Shown here: positions 52,307 to 61,375 of the stretch, in pieces
Layout: each line of letters starts with the position of its first letter
How positions within the stretch are numbered: position 1 is the first letter of the stretch
From: Microthrixaceae bacterium
GTDB lineage: Bacteria > Actinomycetota > Acidimicrobiia > Acidimicrobiales > Microtrichaceae
Direction: 5' to 3'
Length of the DNA stretch: 64,000 nucleotides
Assembly: GCA_020027475.1 (NCBI GenBank)
Contig: JAHRAZ010000128.1
Coordinates: 1-64,000, forward strand
The notes under the pieces: model-generated
What the model saw: only the letters and a program-made list of their open reading frames with translations
Database searches by the model: none
What the model was told of the DNA's origin: nothing
Translations under genes and position numbers: made by a program

Positions 52307-53317
52307 ATGACGGTCCTGTTCAACGCCGACTCCGTGTTCAAAGAACACCTGACCGGTGAAGGCCATCCTGAGAGGCCAAGTCGGATTGATGCCGTGCAGC
52401 AGGGGGTGCAACGGCATCACCTTCAGGAGATGTTGGCTCCTCTGGACGTTCGTTCGGCAACGGACTCCGAACTGTTGAGCGTGCATGCACCGGCGCATCT
52501 TGAACGTCTTGGGATGCTGGCCGCCGAAGGTGGAGGCCTGATCGACCTCGACACTTCCATGAGCGAACGTTCCGAGGAGCTGGCCCGCTTGGGATCCGGA
52601 ACGGTGCTGAACGCCGTGGAGCAACTTGGTTCCGGGAACTTCGGTGGGGCATTCGTGGCCGTCAGACCGCCAGGACATCATGCAAACTCAGCCACTGCCA
52701 TGGGATTCTGCCTTTACAACCACGTGGCCGTTGCTGCGGCCCATCTCAAGGCGATGGGCAACAAGGTGGCAATTGTGGACATTGACGCCCACCATGGCAA
52801 TGGGACCCAGGACATCTTCTTCGAGGATCCCGATGTCTTGTATGTGTCCTGGCACCAGAATCCCATGTATCCCTTCACGGGATTTGCCTCCGACGTCGGT
52901 AGCGGCGCCGGTTTGGGCACCACCATCAATCTCCCACTTCCGCCCGGAGCCACCGGCGAGCACTACCGAAGCAGCATCGAGTCCGTTGTCGCCCCCGCAA
53001 TCGAGCACCTTGGAGTGGACTGGCTGATCCTTTCGGCTGGTTTTGACGCGCACCAAGCGGATCCGCTCTGTGACCTCGAACTGACCTCGGGTGACATCGC
53101 TGACGTGGTGACCGACCTCATGCAACTGGTGCCGCGCGGCCATGTGGTGGCTGTTATGGAAGGTGGCTATGACCTGAACGCGATCAGGGACAGCTCGGCT
53201 GCCACGATTGCTGCACTCAGTGGTGAAAAGCTCCATCCGGAACCGCCGAGCGTGGGCGGCCCGGGAGCGAGGTCGCTCAAAGAGGCGCAAGAGACTCGCA
53301 AGCGCAGTCTGGGCTGA
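52307..53317 (+). CDS. Histone-deacetylase-family (class II) amidohydrolase
   Basis: 336 residues. Motifs: EGHPERPSRIDAVQQG, VRPPGHHANSATAMGFCLYNHVAVAA, VAIVDIDAHHGNGTQDIFF, SWHQNPMYPFTG and LSAGFDAHQADPL, all parts of the zinc site of HDAC/AcuC/acetylpolyamine amidohydrolases. It may remove acetyl groups from proteins or polyamines in the cytoplasm. Start ATG 52307; upstream frames are not family-like. Adjacent but divergent GNAT acetyltransferase makes an acetylation/deacetylation pair possible, only by position. Confidence 0.9.
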   Translation: MTVLFNADSVFKEHLTGEGHPERPSRIDAVQQGVQRHHLQEMLAPLDVRSATDSELLSVHAPAHLERLGMLAAEGGGLIDLDTSMSERSEELARLGSGTVLNAVEQLGSGNFGGAFVAVRPPGHHANSATAMGFCLYNHVAVAAAHLKAMGNKVAIVDIDAHHGNGTQDIFFEDPDVLYVSWHQNPMYPFTGFASDVGSGAGLGTTINLPLPPGATGEHYRSSIESVVAPAIEHLGVDWLILSAGFDAHQADPLCDLELTSGDIADVVTDLMQLVPRGHVVAVMEGGYDLNAIRDSSAATIAALSGEKLHPEPPSVGGPGARSLKEAQETRKRSLG

Positions 53318-53369
53318 GTGTGCGACCCGGACTCGCAGGCATCGCGGCACCCCCAAGTATCGTGACACG

Positions 53370-54839
53370 GTGATTCCCGACCGCGCCCGCCCGATGTTCG
53401 ATCTGCTCGCGCCCGTGGCGCAGGCCTTCGTCGATGATGGTCACCGGTTGTACATCGTCGGCGGAGTTGTACGCGATCTTCTGGTGCCGGGTGATTCTGT
53501 TCCAAACCGAACTGGGGGTGGGATCAAGGGACGTTCCGTGGACACCATTGACTCCGACATCGGGCACAATGATCTGGACCTCACCACCGATGCCTCCCCG
53601 GCAGAGACCAGGAAACTCCTGGAACCGTTTGCCAAGGCACTGTGGACCCAAGGCGAGCGATTCGGGACCATAGGCGCAAGTGTCGGCGGTCAGCCGGTGG
53701 AGATCACGACACACCGCACCGAGGTCTACGACCCTGAGAGCCGCAAACCCCGGGTGGACTTCAGCGGAACCGACCTGACCACGGATCTTTCCCGTCGTGA
53801 CTTCACGATCAACGCCATGGCGATCGAATTGGGCGGTGTGGAGCCCCGACTGATTGATCCCTTCGACGGTGTGGCCGACTTGTTGGAGCGCCGGCTCCGA
53901 ACACCACTGGATCCTGAGGTGTCATTCACCGACGATCCGTTGCGGATGATGCGCGCTGCCCGCTTCATCGCCCGTTTCAAACTGGCACCGGACCCCGAGC
54001 TGGTCGAGGCTGTGGCGGTGGGGCGTGAACGACTCGGGATCGTTTCCGCGGAACGGATTCGGGACGAACTCTGCAAGCTGGTCGTGGTTCAGGATCCAGG
54101 CGCCGGGCTCTGGTTCCTGTATGACACGGGTCTTGCTGACGTCTTCTTTCCGGAACTGTCGAAGATGAGGCTCGAGCAGGATCCGATTCACCGTCACAAG
54201 GATGTGCTGAGCCACACGATCGCGGTGGTTGCCCAAGCTCCCGCGGATCAATTGGTCCGCTTGTCGGCACTGTTCCACGACATCGGAAAGCCCGGCACCC
54301 GCGCAATCGGAAACAAGGGTGTGTCGTTTCACCATCATGAGGTTGTCGGGGCGCGCATGACCCGTAAACGGATGCGGGCACTCAAGTTCAGCAATGAGAT
54401 GGTCAACGACGTGAGCCAACTCGTTTTTCTGCATTTGCGAATGCACACGTATCAACTCGGTTGGACTGATTCGGCAGTTCGGCGATTCGTGCGCGACGCC
54501 GGCAACCTTCTGCCGGAGCTTCTTGCCCTTACACGGTCCGATTGCACTACCCGCAACAAGAAAAAGGCCTTGGCACTGGGGCGCCGCATTGATGAACTCG
54601 AAGATCGGATCGAGGTGCTCCGGACACAGGAGGAACTTGCCTTGATCCGGCCGGACCTCGACGGAAACCAGGTGATGGCCCACTTGGCAATACCAGGCGG
54701 ACGGGTGATCGGGGAGGCTCTGGATCACCTTCTGGAACTGCGCCTGGATCGGGGTCCACTTCCGGAAGAGACCGCATTCGCGGAGCTCGATGCGTGGTGG
54801 GCGCTTCGTCAGGGGCAGAGTGGCGACCCTGGCGAGTAA
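53370..54839 (+). CDS. pcnA: CCA tRNA nucleotidyltransferase / poly(A) polymerase family
   Basis: 489 residues from a GTG at 53370 (ATG 53394 is an alternative). Nucleotidyltransferase head: LYIVGGVVRDLLVPG, then HNDLDLTTDASP; RRDFTINAMAIE is the second signature; the RNA-binding neck has DPLRMMRAARFIARFKL. An HD domain follows (LSALFHDIGKPGTRAIGNKGVSFHHHEVVGA). HD-containing CCA enzymes of this type add or repair tRNA 3' CCA ends, needed here since the tRNA-Ile gene lacks CCA. Position matches Rv3907c. Confidence 0.93.
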   Translation: MIPDRARPMFDLLAPVAQAFVDDGHRLYIVGGVVRDLLVPGDSVPNRTGGGIKGRSVDTIDSDIGHNDLDLTTDASPAETRKLLEPFAKALWTQGERFGTIGASVGGQPVEITTHRTEVYDPESRKPRVDFSGTDLTTDLSRRDFTINAMAIELGGVEPRLIDPFDGVADLLERRLRTPLDPEVSFTDDPLRMMRAARFIARFKLAPDPELVEAVAVGRERLGIVSAERIRDELCKLVVVQDPGAGLWFLYDTGLADVFFPELSKMRLEQDPIHRHKDVLSHTIAVVAQAPADQLVRLSALFHDIGKPGTRAIGNKGVSFHHHEVVGARMTRKRMRALKFSNEMVNDVSQLVFLHLRMHTYQLGWTDSAVRRFVRDAGNLLPELLALTRSDCTTRNKKKALALGRRIDELEDRIEVLRTQEELALIRPDLDGNQVMAHLAIPGGRVIGEALDHLLELRLDRGPLPEETAFAELDAWWALRQGQSGDPGE

Positions 54840-54927
54840 ACTACGTCTGGCGCCCGTGCGCCGAATTGCAGGGCGGCTGCAGATGGCCCGTCCCGGCAAG
54901 CGTCGGTTGCCCCAAGCCGGCTTACAG

Positions 54928-54955
54928 CAAGCCCATTTCTACAAGCCCATTTCTA
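54928..54955. repeat. 14-bp tandem duplication before the USP gene
   Basis: caagcccatttcta occurs at 54928-54941 and 54942-54955, followed by another caag and the ribosome binding site of the next gene. Confidence 0.95.
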
Positions 54956-54973
54956 CAAGCAAGGAGAGAGCGG

Positions 54974-55438
54974 ATGAGAGGTATCGTTGTCGGAGTCGAC
55001 GGCTCGGAAAATTCGTTGGACGCCCTTCGGTGGGCAGCTGCCGAAGCGCGGATGCGCGATCAAGTCCTCCATGTGGTCGGCACATTCACCACTCCCATCA
55101 TGAGCACGGGCTATGAAGTTGCCGTGCCTGACTCGTCGGATCTCGAATCGGCTTCCGAGACGATGCTCCGGGCCGCGGTCGACACTGTGCGCATGGACGG
55201 CGATCTCGAGGGTGTGGAAGCCACCACGGAGGTGATCGAGGGCCACGCCGGCGAACGCCTGATCGCCCTTTCCAAAGAGGCCGAACTACTGGTGGTTGGC
55301 TCGCGAGGACACGGTGGGTTCATGGGCCTGCTGCTGGGTTCGGTCACCAGCTATGTGGTCAATCACTCTGTTTGCCCTGTGGTGGTGGTTCGTCCGAAAA
55401 CTGGGGAAGAGGCCGCGGACGACTCATCGCGCGCCTGA
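54974..55438 (+). CDS. Universal stress protein (UspA family)
   Basis: 154 residues from ATG 54974 with AAGGAG upstream. Single Usp domain: IVVGVDGSENSLDALRWAAAEA, the ATP-binding end VVGSRGHGGFMGLLLGSVTSYVVNHSVCPVVVV (G-2x-G-9x-G-S pattern), and a short acidic tail. Probably a dimeric ATP-binding stress protein. A 14-bp duplication lies just before its ribosome binding site. Convergent with the methyltransferase gene. Confidence 0.93.
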   Translation: MRGIVVGVDGSENSLDALRWAAAEARMRDQVLHVVGTFTTPIMSTGYEVAVPDSSDLESASETMLRAAVDTVRMDGDLEGVEATTEVIEGHAGERLIALSKEAELLVVGSRGHGGFMGLLLGSVTSYVVNHSVCPVVVVRPKTGEEAADDSSRA

Positions 55439-55452
55439 GCGGTCGGTTTGGT

Positions 55453-56265
55453 TCAAGTACCGAGCTTGCGCCCCCTGATGATCACCGATGGGGGCGACCA
55501 CTGGTGGAGTTTGTCGGCGTGAAGTGAGCCGCTGTCCGCCGATGGCAGCGGCTCCAGCAGAGTGTCCACCCGAAAGTTTGACCGCATCAAGGCTGTGAAC
55601 ACCTCTGCGATCTGATGAACGTGGGTGGTGCCCTCGTCCCCGGCAACCCGCCAGGCGATCGGTTGCTCGCTCCAGTACGGGCGCCACATCCAGGGACTGT
55701 TCTGCTCCTCTTCATCCCATTCCAACATGGTTGTGGTCGGATGGGGGAGGGAGATCACCAATGGTGCATCGGTGGACAGAACACGGTGAATCTGGCGGAA
55801 TACCCGGGGAAGGTCCTGTACCTGCGAGAGTGAGTAGATGGCGAGAGCCGAGTCGATCGAATCGGCCCGGACGTAGGCGAGATCGGCTACGTCGCTGTGA
55901 TGGAATTCCACATGAACATCGGCCAGTTCTGCGGTGGACCTCGCCCTGGCGAGCCGGGTGGTACTCGGTTCCACCGCGATGACCCGTGCTCCCGCGCGGG
56001 CCATGGCGACCGCCGCCGCACCCGATCCGCATCCGAGGTCGAGAATCCGCGATCCCTTCAGCGGGCCGATGAGTCTGCTGAGAGAATCGTTGTCCAGTCC
56101 GGGGCCGAACCGAATGGCAGGAGTTCCCCTTTCGTCACCGTGGGGGAAGCTGAGGGTGGGTAGCGGGTCTGGCAATTCGTCCGGATCAACCGCACGCGGT
56201 GCAGCGTCCAGATTTCCGGCGGAGGGATGGCGGCGAGGTGGGTTCGCGGCTTGAGGTTCAACCAT
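55453..56265 (-). CDS. Class I SAM-dependent methyltransferase
   Basis: 270 residues from ATG 56265; the frame is open much further upstream but only low-similarity sequence lies there. The SAM site is SRILDLGCGSGAAAVAMARAGARVIAVEPS, with DVADLAYVRADSIDSALAIYSLSQVQDLPRVFRQIHRVL downstream, a ubiquinone/menaquinone-methyltransferase-like fold. The substrate is unknown. Divergent from the DUF5318 gene. Confidence 0.85.
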   Translation of the reverse strand: MVEPQAANPPRRHPSAGNLDAAPRAVDPDELPDPLPTLSFPHGDERGTPAIRFGPGLDNDSLSRLIGPLKGSRILDLGCGSGAAAVAMARAGARVIAVEPSTTRLARARSTAELADVHVEFHHSDVADLAYVRADSIDSALAIYSLSQVQDLPRVFRQIHRVLSTDAPLVISLPHPTTTMLEWDEEEQNSPWMWRPYWSEQPIAWRVAGDEGTTHVHQIAEVFTALMRSNFRVDTLLEPLPSADSGSLHADKLHQWSPPSVIIRGRKLGT

Positions 56266-56337
56266 GTGCAGAGTTTGACCGAACTGGCCGACCCAACCGC
56301 GGACCCGTACGAAGCCGTCCACCGTTATCCTGTTTGG

Positions 56338-56748
56338 ATGCCGTTCCTGCAGCCGGAAGCCCCGGGCCGATCCGGGGATGCTCCGGGCAGCATCGACTAC
56401 CGGTTCGCGCGCCGGCAGCTGCTCCACCGATACCGCTCCGGGGAACTCACCAGAGGGGATGTGTGTGATGCACAGGCAGAACTGATTCGTATCGCCCTGA
56501 ATCATTCGCGCAAGGCCACCTCGCCCTGTCCGATCTGTGCACAGCGGGAGCTGCGGATCGTTCGGTTCGTATTCGGTTCGAAGCTTCCCGCCGGCGGCCG
56601 GGTGGTGGAGAACAACACCCATTTGCTGAGACTCAGCGAGAGGTACGGCGGCTCCAGCGGCGCGCGGACCTACTCGGTTGAGATCTGTCTGGCGTGCAGG
56701 TGGAATCACCTGCTCGACATAGTTCCGATGGGCGCAAAGTCGCGATAG
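56338..56748 (+). CDS. DUF5318 zinc-ribbon-like protein
   Basis: 136 residues from ATG 56338. Central part IDYRFARRQLLHRYRSGELTRGDVCDAQAELIRIA is followed by two Cys pairs, SPCPICAQRELRIVRFVFG and VEICLACRWNHLLD. DUF5318 proteins lie next to ponA-type PBPs in Actinobacteria (as Rv0049 with Rv0050). Function unknown; the Cys pairs suggest zinc binding. The start could be earlier, within 56227-56338. Confidence 0.85.
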   Translation: MPFLQPEAPGRSGDAPGSIDYRFARRQLLHRYRSGELTRGDVCDAQAELIRIALNHSRKATSPCPICAQRELRIVRFVFGSKLPAGGRVVENNTHLLRLSERYGGSSGARTYSVEICLACRWNHLLDIVPMGAKSR

Positions 56749-56944
56749 TGACCAGGTTCTGGAGAAGCCTTGAACTGGTGCGAAGCCCTCGCCAAGCGGT
56801 GAGGGCACCGGATTCGAAGAACCTGACCTGAGGATCCTGCCGGGTTTGGGTACTGATTCCCAGCTGCGTGGCTGGGATGGCGGTGCTTCACCGTGCAGAC
56901 TTGTTTGCACGGATGCGCCCAATGGTGTGCCCCCGTCGATCATC

Positions 56945-59113
56945 ATGGCGAACCCCTCTGGCTCCACAGCACCTAAGAAACGCACATCGATCCTCTGGAA
57001 ATCAAGGAGGGTCTTTTACGCGTTGGTCGTGGTGGCGTTTGTTGCCGTCGGCGGAATCTGGCTGGTCCTGAACACCATTGAATTGCCGGCCGCCGAGCGT
57101 CCGGTTGAGACCAGCTTCGTCTGCGACATCAATGTGGCCCCCGGCGAATGCGGATTCGACTCGAGCATGGCCATCTTGCGCACTGCGGAAGAACGCGTGT
57201 TGATCGACTACGACGACCTGCCGCCCATGGTCGTCGAGGCCGTCCTGGCAACCGAGGACCGTGGTTTCTTCAACCACAACGGCATCGATCCGTTGGGGAT
57301 CATGCGAGCTGTCTACCGGGATCTGGCGGGTGACTCCGAATCACGACAGGGTGGTTCGACCATTACCCAGCAGTACGTGAAGAACGAGTTCCTGACCTCT
57401 GAACGGACTGTGGAACGCAAGGTCAAAGAGGCCGTCTTGTCGGTCAAACTTGAACAGGAACTCGACAAGCGTGAGATCCTCACCCGGTACCTGAACGAGG
57501 TCTACTTCGGCCGTGGCGCATACGGGATCGAGGCCGCGTCCCGGGTGTATTTCGGGGTTGGTGTGGGAGATCTTCAGCTGTATCAGGCGGCCTATCTGGC
57601 CGGCCTCATCCGCTCTCCCGAAACAGCGGACGCCGCCAAGGATCCTGCCGAAGCCACCCGACGCCGCGATGTGACACTCGATGCAATGGTCTCCGAGGAG
57701 TACATCACCTCGGATGAGGCGGACGCGGCCAAGGTCATTCCGTGGATCACCGAACCCACCAGGGCCGACGGATCACCGAACATCGTCACAGTGTTTCCTC
57801 GCCCGAGTCGGGACAGTGACTTCGGCAACGTCCAGCATGAGGACATCGGATCGCAGTACTGGCTCGAACTGGTGCGCAAGCAGTTGAGGGAGCGGTTCGG
57901 CGAAGGAGCGGAGACCCACGGTCTGCGGGTGTACACGAGCTTCGACCCACACGTGCAACGAGCCGCAACCGAAGCTGTCAACAACGTACTGGATCAGCCG
58001 GACGCTCCCCTCGGGTCACTGGTATCGGTGGACCGCGACGGTCGCGTGCGGGCGATGGTCGCGGGCAAGGATTTTGATACCGATCAGGTCAACCTTGCGT
58101 TGGGGGCCGATGGGGGTGGCTCCGGTCGACCGGCAGGTTCAACCTTCAAACCCCTGGCTCTGGCCGCGTTCGTCGAACAGGATTACTCCACCGAGTCGCG
58201 TTTTCGCGCACCCGCCACAACATCCTTCCCGGGAATCTACTCCTCTCCGGGTGAGCTCTGGACCCCAGGCAACTACGACGGCCGCAGCCACGGAGTTCAG
58301 ACGATTGCAGAAGCCACCTGGAAGTCCACGAACACCGTTTTCGCCGGTTTGGTGGACGAAATCACTCCCGAGTCGTTGGTGGAGATGGCAGGCCGACTGG
58401 GTGTGAAAAGCGAACTCGCACCCAACTATTCACTGGTACTGGGTACGGGCGACGTTTCCGTGATGGACATGGCTTCGGCATATTCCACCTTCTCCCGTCA
58501 CGGTGTGCAGATCGATCCGTATGTGATCACCCGGGTCGAGGACAGCGAGGGGAACCTGTTGTTTGACGCTTCAACCGAGACGCGGCGCGAGCAGGCGATT
58601 TCACCCCAGGTTGCCGACACGGTCTCCTCAGTTCTCACCGGCGTGATCCAGAAGGGTTCCGGTACTGGCGCACGCCTGAACGTGCCGGCCGCAGGCAAGA
58701 CGGGAACCACCGACGACTCGACCGATGCCTGGTTCAGCGGGTACACCTGCGACTTCACCACGTCGGTGTGGATGGGCTACGAGAATCCGCAGAAAATGCG
58801 TTACCAGGGTCGGACCGTATACGGCGGAAACTTTCCCGCAACCATCTGGAGAACGTTCATGGACGTGCTCACCGAGGGGAATGAGCCTTGCGATTTCAGC
58901 GATGTGGACGCCGGCGGAAAGATCTTGAACAGCAACACGCGTCCGAGCAGTCAGACCACGACCACCCAGAGGGCTGCAAGCTCAGTCCCGTCGACCAGCG
59001 AACCAGCCCAGTCCAGCACCACATCGTCGATTCCGCAGACTTCGGCTCCTCCCTCCACCACTGTCCCTCCCGACGTAACAACTCCGGCCACTTCGGATAC
59101 CACCATCCCGTAG
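56945..59113 (+). CDS. Bifunctional penicillin-binding protein (PBP1/PonA type)
   Basis: 722 residues. N-terminal helix VFYALVVVAFVAVGGIWLVL, glycosyltransferase domain (AVLATEDRGFFNHNGIDPLGIMRAV with catalytic Glu, GGSTITQQYVKNEFLTSERT, YLNEVYFGRGAYGIEAAS) and transpeptidase domain with PAGSTFKPLAL (SxxK), STNTVF (SxN) and GKTGTTDDSTDAW (KTG). The end is a 65-residue Ser/Thr/Pro-rich tail with no PASTA. It polymerises and cross-links peptidoglycan outside the membrane. Start: ATG 56945; ribosome binding site weak. First of a rightward block to dnaB. Confidence 0.95.
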   Translation: MANPSGSTAPKKRTSILWKSRRVFYALVVVAFVAVGGIWLVLNTIELPAAERPVETSFVCDINVAPGECGFDSSMAILRTAEERVLIDYDDLPPMVVEAVLATEDRGFFNHNGIDPLGIMRAVYRDLAGDSESRQGGSTITQQYVKNEFLTSERTVERKVKEAVLSVKLEQELDKREILTRYLNEVYFGRGAYGIEAASRVYFGVGVGDLQLYQAAYLAGLIRSPETADAAKDPAEATRRRDVTLDAMVSEEYITSDEADAAKVIPWITEPTRADGSPNIVTVFPRPSRDSDFGNVQHEDIGSQYWLELVRKQLRERFGEGAETHGLRVYTSFDPHVQRAATEAVNNVLDQPDAPLGSLVSVDRDGRVRAMVAGKDFDTDQVNLALGADGGGSGRPAGSTFKPLALAAFVEQDYSTESRFRAPATTSFPGIYSSPGELWTPGNYDGRSHGVQTIAEATWKSTNTVFAGLVDEITPESLVEMAGRLGVKSELAPNYSLVLGTGDVSVMDMASAYSTFSRHGVQIDPYVITRVEDSEGNLLFDASTETRREQAISPQVADTVSSVLTGVIQKGSGTGARLNVPAAGKTGTTDDSTDAWFSGYTCDFTTSVWMGYENPQKMRYQGRTVYGGNFPATIWRTFMDVLTEGNEPCDFSDVDAGGKILNSNTRPSSQTTTTQRAASSVPSTSEPAQSSTTSSIPQTSAPPSTTVPPDVTTPATSDTTIP

Positions 59114-59135
59114 GTTGGCGAACCCCGGGAACGAA

Positions 59136-59360
59136 TCAGTCTGTTTCGTCGATGACTGAATGCGGAAAGGTTGCGCAACACGAAGCGCACCAGAATTCGA
59201 TGTCGGCAGCAGCGGGCACCATTTCGGGTTCAGCGCGTTGCGGATCGGTTCGGTCGGACGAAGTCACTGGAGTGTCCTCAGGTTCCAGAAGATAGATGCG
59301 CTGGACCTTCAGAAGGTTCGACTCGGCACGACCACAGCTCTCACATTGTTCCGGCTTCAT
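59136..59360 (-). CDS. Small double-CxxC zinc-ribbon-like protein
   Basis: 74 residues from ATG 59360. MKPEQCESCGRAESNLLKVQRIYLLEPED opens with one CxxC, and the end IEFWCASCCATFPHSVIDETD has the second. A short protein of this layout (KPExCESCG...VRRVY...WWC..C...FPH) is seen in Actinobacteria; its role is not known to me. It is read against its neighbours between the PBP and panB. Confidence 0.65.
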   Translation of the reverse strand: MKPEQCESCGRAESNLLKVQRIYLLEPEDTPVTSSDRTDPQRAEPEMVPAAADIEFWCASCCATFPHSVIDETD

Positions 59361-59516
59361 GAGGAGCAGTCTTGCCGCTGCGAGGCCACGCATGATCCCG
59401 AAGGTCGCAGGTGCCGCTTTTCGATCGGGATTTCTTGGTTTTGGCTCCGATGTGGTTTAGCGTTCTTGTTGTGGCCGGCAGCCGAGTGGCGCTGGACCCG
59501 ACAGGAGGTGGAGACG

Positions 59517-60374
59517 ATGGCTCCAGCTAGCGAGATGACCGTGCCCAAGGTGTCGGGCCGCAAGGTTCGCAACGGTGCAGAGCCGTTGGTGATGGTGACA
59601 GCCTATGACGCACCCGGAGCGCGGATCGCGTCGGAAGCAGGCGTTGACATGATCCTCGTTGGTGACTCCCTCGCCATGGTGGTTCTTGGCTACGAGGACA
59701 CTCTGTCGGTGACGATCGATGACATGGTCCATCACACGGCCGCCGTGGGCCGTGCCAATCCACATCCGCTGATCGTGGGTGACATGCCGTGGATGAGCTA
59801 CCACATCTCACAAACAGACACCGTCAACAACGCCGCCAGGCTGATCCGCGCCGGCGCCCAGTGCGTGAAGCTCGAGGGTGGTGCGAAGCGCGTGGCGATG
59901 ATCGAAGCGCTCGTTGATGCTGAGATTCCCGTGATGGGGCATCTGGGACTCACCCCACAGTCCATGCACGCAATGGGCGGATTCAAGGTGCAGGCCAAAC
60001 AATCCGAAACGGCACTCAACCTTCTTGCCGATGCCAAAGCGCTTCAGCATGCCGGTTGCTTCGCCCTTGTCCTCGAAGGTGTTCCGGGCACCGTCGCCCG
60101 TCTGGTCACAGAATCGCTGGAAATCCCCACCATCGGCATCGGTGCTGGTGCCGACACCGACGGCCAGGTTCTCGTCTGTCATGATCTGCTGGGTTTCGAA
60201 GACCGGGCGGCTCCCAAGTTCGTGCGACGTTATGCCGACCTGCGTACCAAAGCCGTGATGGCGATGGGCGCTTTTGTGCACGATGTCCGCGGCGGCTCGT
60301 TCCCATCGGATGCAGAGACGTATCATCTCGGCGAGGATGAGGCCGAGGCGCTTGCCCTCTACGGATCCAGCTGA
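59517..60374 (+). CDS. panB: 3-methyl-2-oxobutanoate hydroxymethyltransferase
   Basis: 285 residues from ATG 59517 with an ideal AGGAGGTG 6 nt upstream. KetoPantoate synthase for pantothenate/CoA. Typical segments are VMVTAYDAPGARIASEAGVDMILVGDSLAMVVLGYEDTLSVTIDDMVHHTAAV, AGAQCVKLEGG, VMGHLGLTPQSMHAMGGFKVQ and VLEGVPGTVARLVTESLEIPTIGIGAG. The C terminus KFVRRYADL fits. No other pan gene is near. Confidence 0.97.
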   Translation: MAPASEMTVPKVSGRKVRNGAEPLVMVTAYDAPGARIASEAGVDMILVGDSLAMVVLGYEDTLSVTIDDMVHHTAAVGRANPHPLIVGDMPWMSYHISQTDTVNNAARLIRAGAQCVKLEGGAKRVAMIEALVDAEIPVMGHLGLTPQSMHAMGGFKVQAKQSETALNLLADAKALQHAGCFALVLEGVPGTVARLVTESLEIPTIGIGAGADTDGQVLVCHDLLGFEDRAAPKFVRRYADLRTKAVMAMGAFVHDVRGGSFPSDAETYHLGEDEAEALALYGSS

Positions 60375-60458
60375 ACCGGCCTCCGTAGGCTGTGCCAACG
60401 CTGTCACACCCCTCTGATTGGCTCTAGCCCATGGAAGCGATTCAACCTCAAGCGATGA

Positions 60459-60552
60459 GGAGCCCTACAGTGGTGGGGCTCCCGATTGGGGGCAACCAGA
60501 ATTCAACCCTGTCCTGCATCGTGCAGGACCCTGGGACCCGCAAGGGTCCGGT
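60459..60552 (+). promoter_or_regulatory. Structured leader before rpsF
   Basis: Three hairpins: ggagccc (60459-60465) with gggctcc (60476-60482); gtcctgca (60511-60518) with tgcaggac (60522-60529), loop tcg; and ggaccc with gggtcc around gcaa near 60534-60550. A clear gggagg follows before the GTG. rpsF leaders are known to bind the S6:S18 complex in many bacteria; I cannot show that motif here. Confidence 0.5.
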
Positions 60553-60570
60553 CCATAGGGAGGCACTGAC

Positions 60571-60903
60571 GTGACAGAACGCGCGTACGAATTGATGGTC
60601 ATCGTTGACCAGGATTCCGATGACGCTGCCAATGAGGCAATGATCAATCGGGTCAAGGAGATGGTTGAGTCCGGAGGCGGGCTCGTTCCCACAGTTGACA
60701 AATGGGGGCGGCGTCGTTTCGCCTACGAGATCAACCACAAACACGAAGGTGTCTATACACTTTTCGAGATCTCCACGGAGGCACCCAACCTCGATGATGT
60801 GGATCGCTTCCTCCGTCTCGCGGACGATGTAGTCCGCCACAAGTTGATCCGGCTGCCCGAAACAGAAGCGGTGCGCCGCGCTCTGTTCACGGCCGCGAAC
60901 TGA
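60571..60903 (+). CDS. rpsF: Ribosomal protein bS6
   Basis: 110 residues from a GTG at 60571 with GGGAGG 8 nt upstream. VTERAYELMVIVDQDS opens the fold, with KWGRRRFAYEINHKHEGVYTLFEI and the C-terminal LRLADDVVRHKLIRLPE. Small-subunit protein that pairs with bS18, encoded two genes later. First gene of rpsF-ssb-rpsR-rplI; a structured leader precedes it. Confidence 0.98.
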   Translation: MTERAYELMVIVDQDSDDAANEAMINRVKEMVESGGGLVPTVDKWGRRRFAYEINHKHEGVYTLFEISTEAPNLDDVDRFLRLADDVVRHKLIRLPETEAVRRALFTAAN

Positions 60904-60916
60904 GCAGGAGTTAGCA

Positions 60917-61375
60917 ATGGCAGGAAACACAGTCGAACTGGTCGGGAACATCACCCGCGATCCAGAGCTGCGATTTACCCCCAGCGGTGCGGCAATCGCC
61001 ACTTTTGGTCTGGCGGTGAATCGACGTTGGCGCAATCAGCAGAGCAATGAGTGGGAGGAACAGACTTCATTCTTTGATGTTGTCTGCTGGCGCAACCTGG
61101 CCGAGAACGTCACCGAGTCGCTCTTCAAGGGCAGCCGGGTGATGGTTGTTGGCCGTCTTGAGCAGCGTTCCTGGGAGAACCAGGAAGGCGAGAAACGATC
61201 CAAGGTGGAGGTTGTTGCCGACGAGATCGGGCCGAGTCTTCGTTGGGCGACCGCCCAGGTGGAAAAGAACGAACGCCGCACCAGTGACACGAGTGACAAC
61301 AGTGGCGGCGGAGGCGGAGGTGCGCCGGCACGTACCGAAGCTCCCGCGTATAACAGCAGTGAGGAACCCTTCTGA
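60917..61375 (+). CDS. ssb: Single-stranded DNA-binding protein
   Basis: 152 residues. OB-fold: [34 protein letters not shown] and [37 protein letters not shown]. The C-terminal linker is Gly-rich, and the tip is SSEEPF, more negative but without the usual DDIPF hydrophobic pair intact. It covers ssDNA at forks and interacts through the tip. Its stop overlaps the rpsR start (TGATG). Confidence 0.97.
   Translation: MAGNTVELVGNITRDPELRFTPSGAAIATFGLAVNRRWRNQQSNEWEEQTSFFDVVCWRNLAENVTESLFKGSRVMVVGRLEQRSWENQEGEKRSKVEVVADEIGPSLRWATAQVEKNERRTSDTSDNSGGGGGGAPARTEAPAYNSSEEPF

Noticed and set aside
56266-56985. Long N-terminal extension of the methyltransferase
   Set aside because: The open frame covers the DUF5318 gene antisense and lacks protein-like composition; the methyltransferase fold is complete from 56265.
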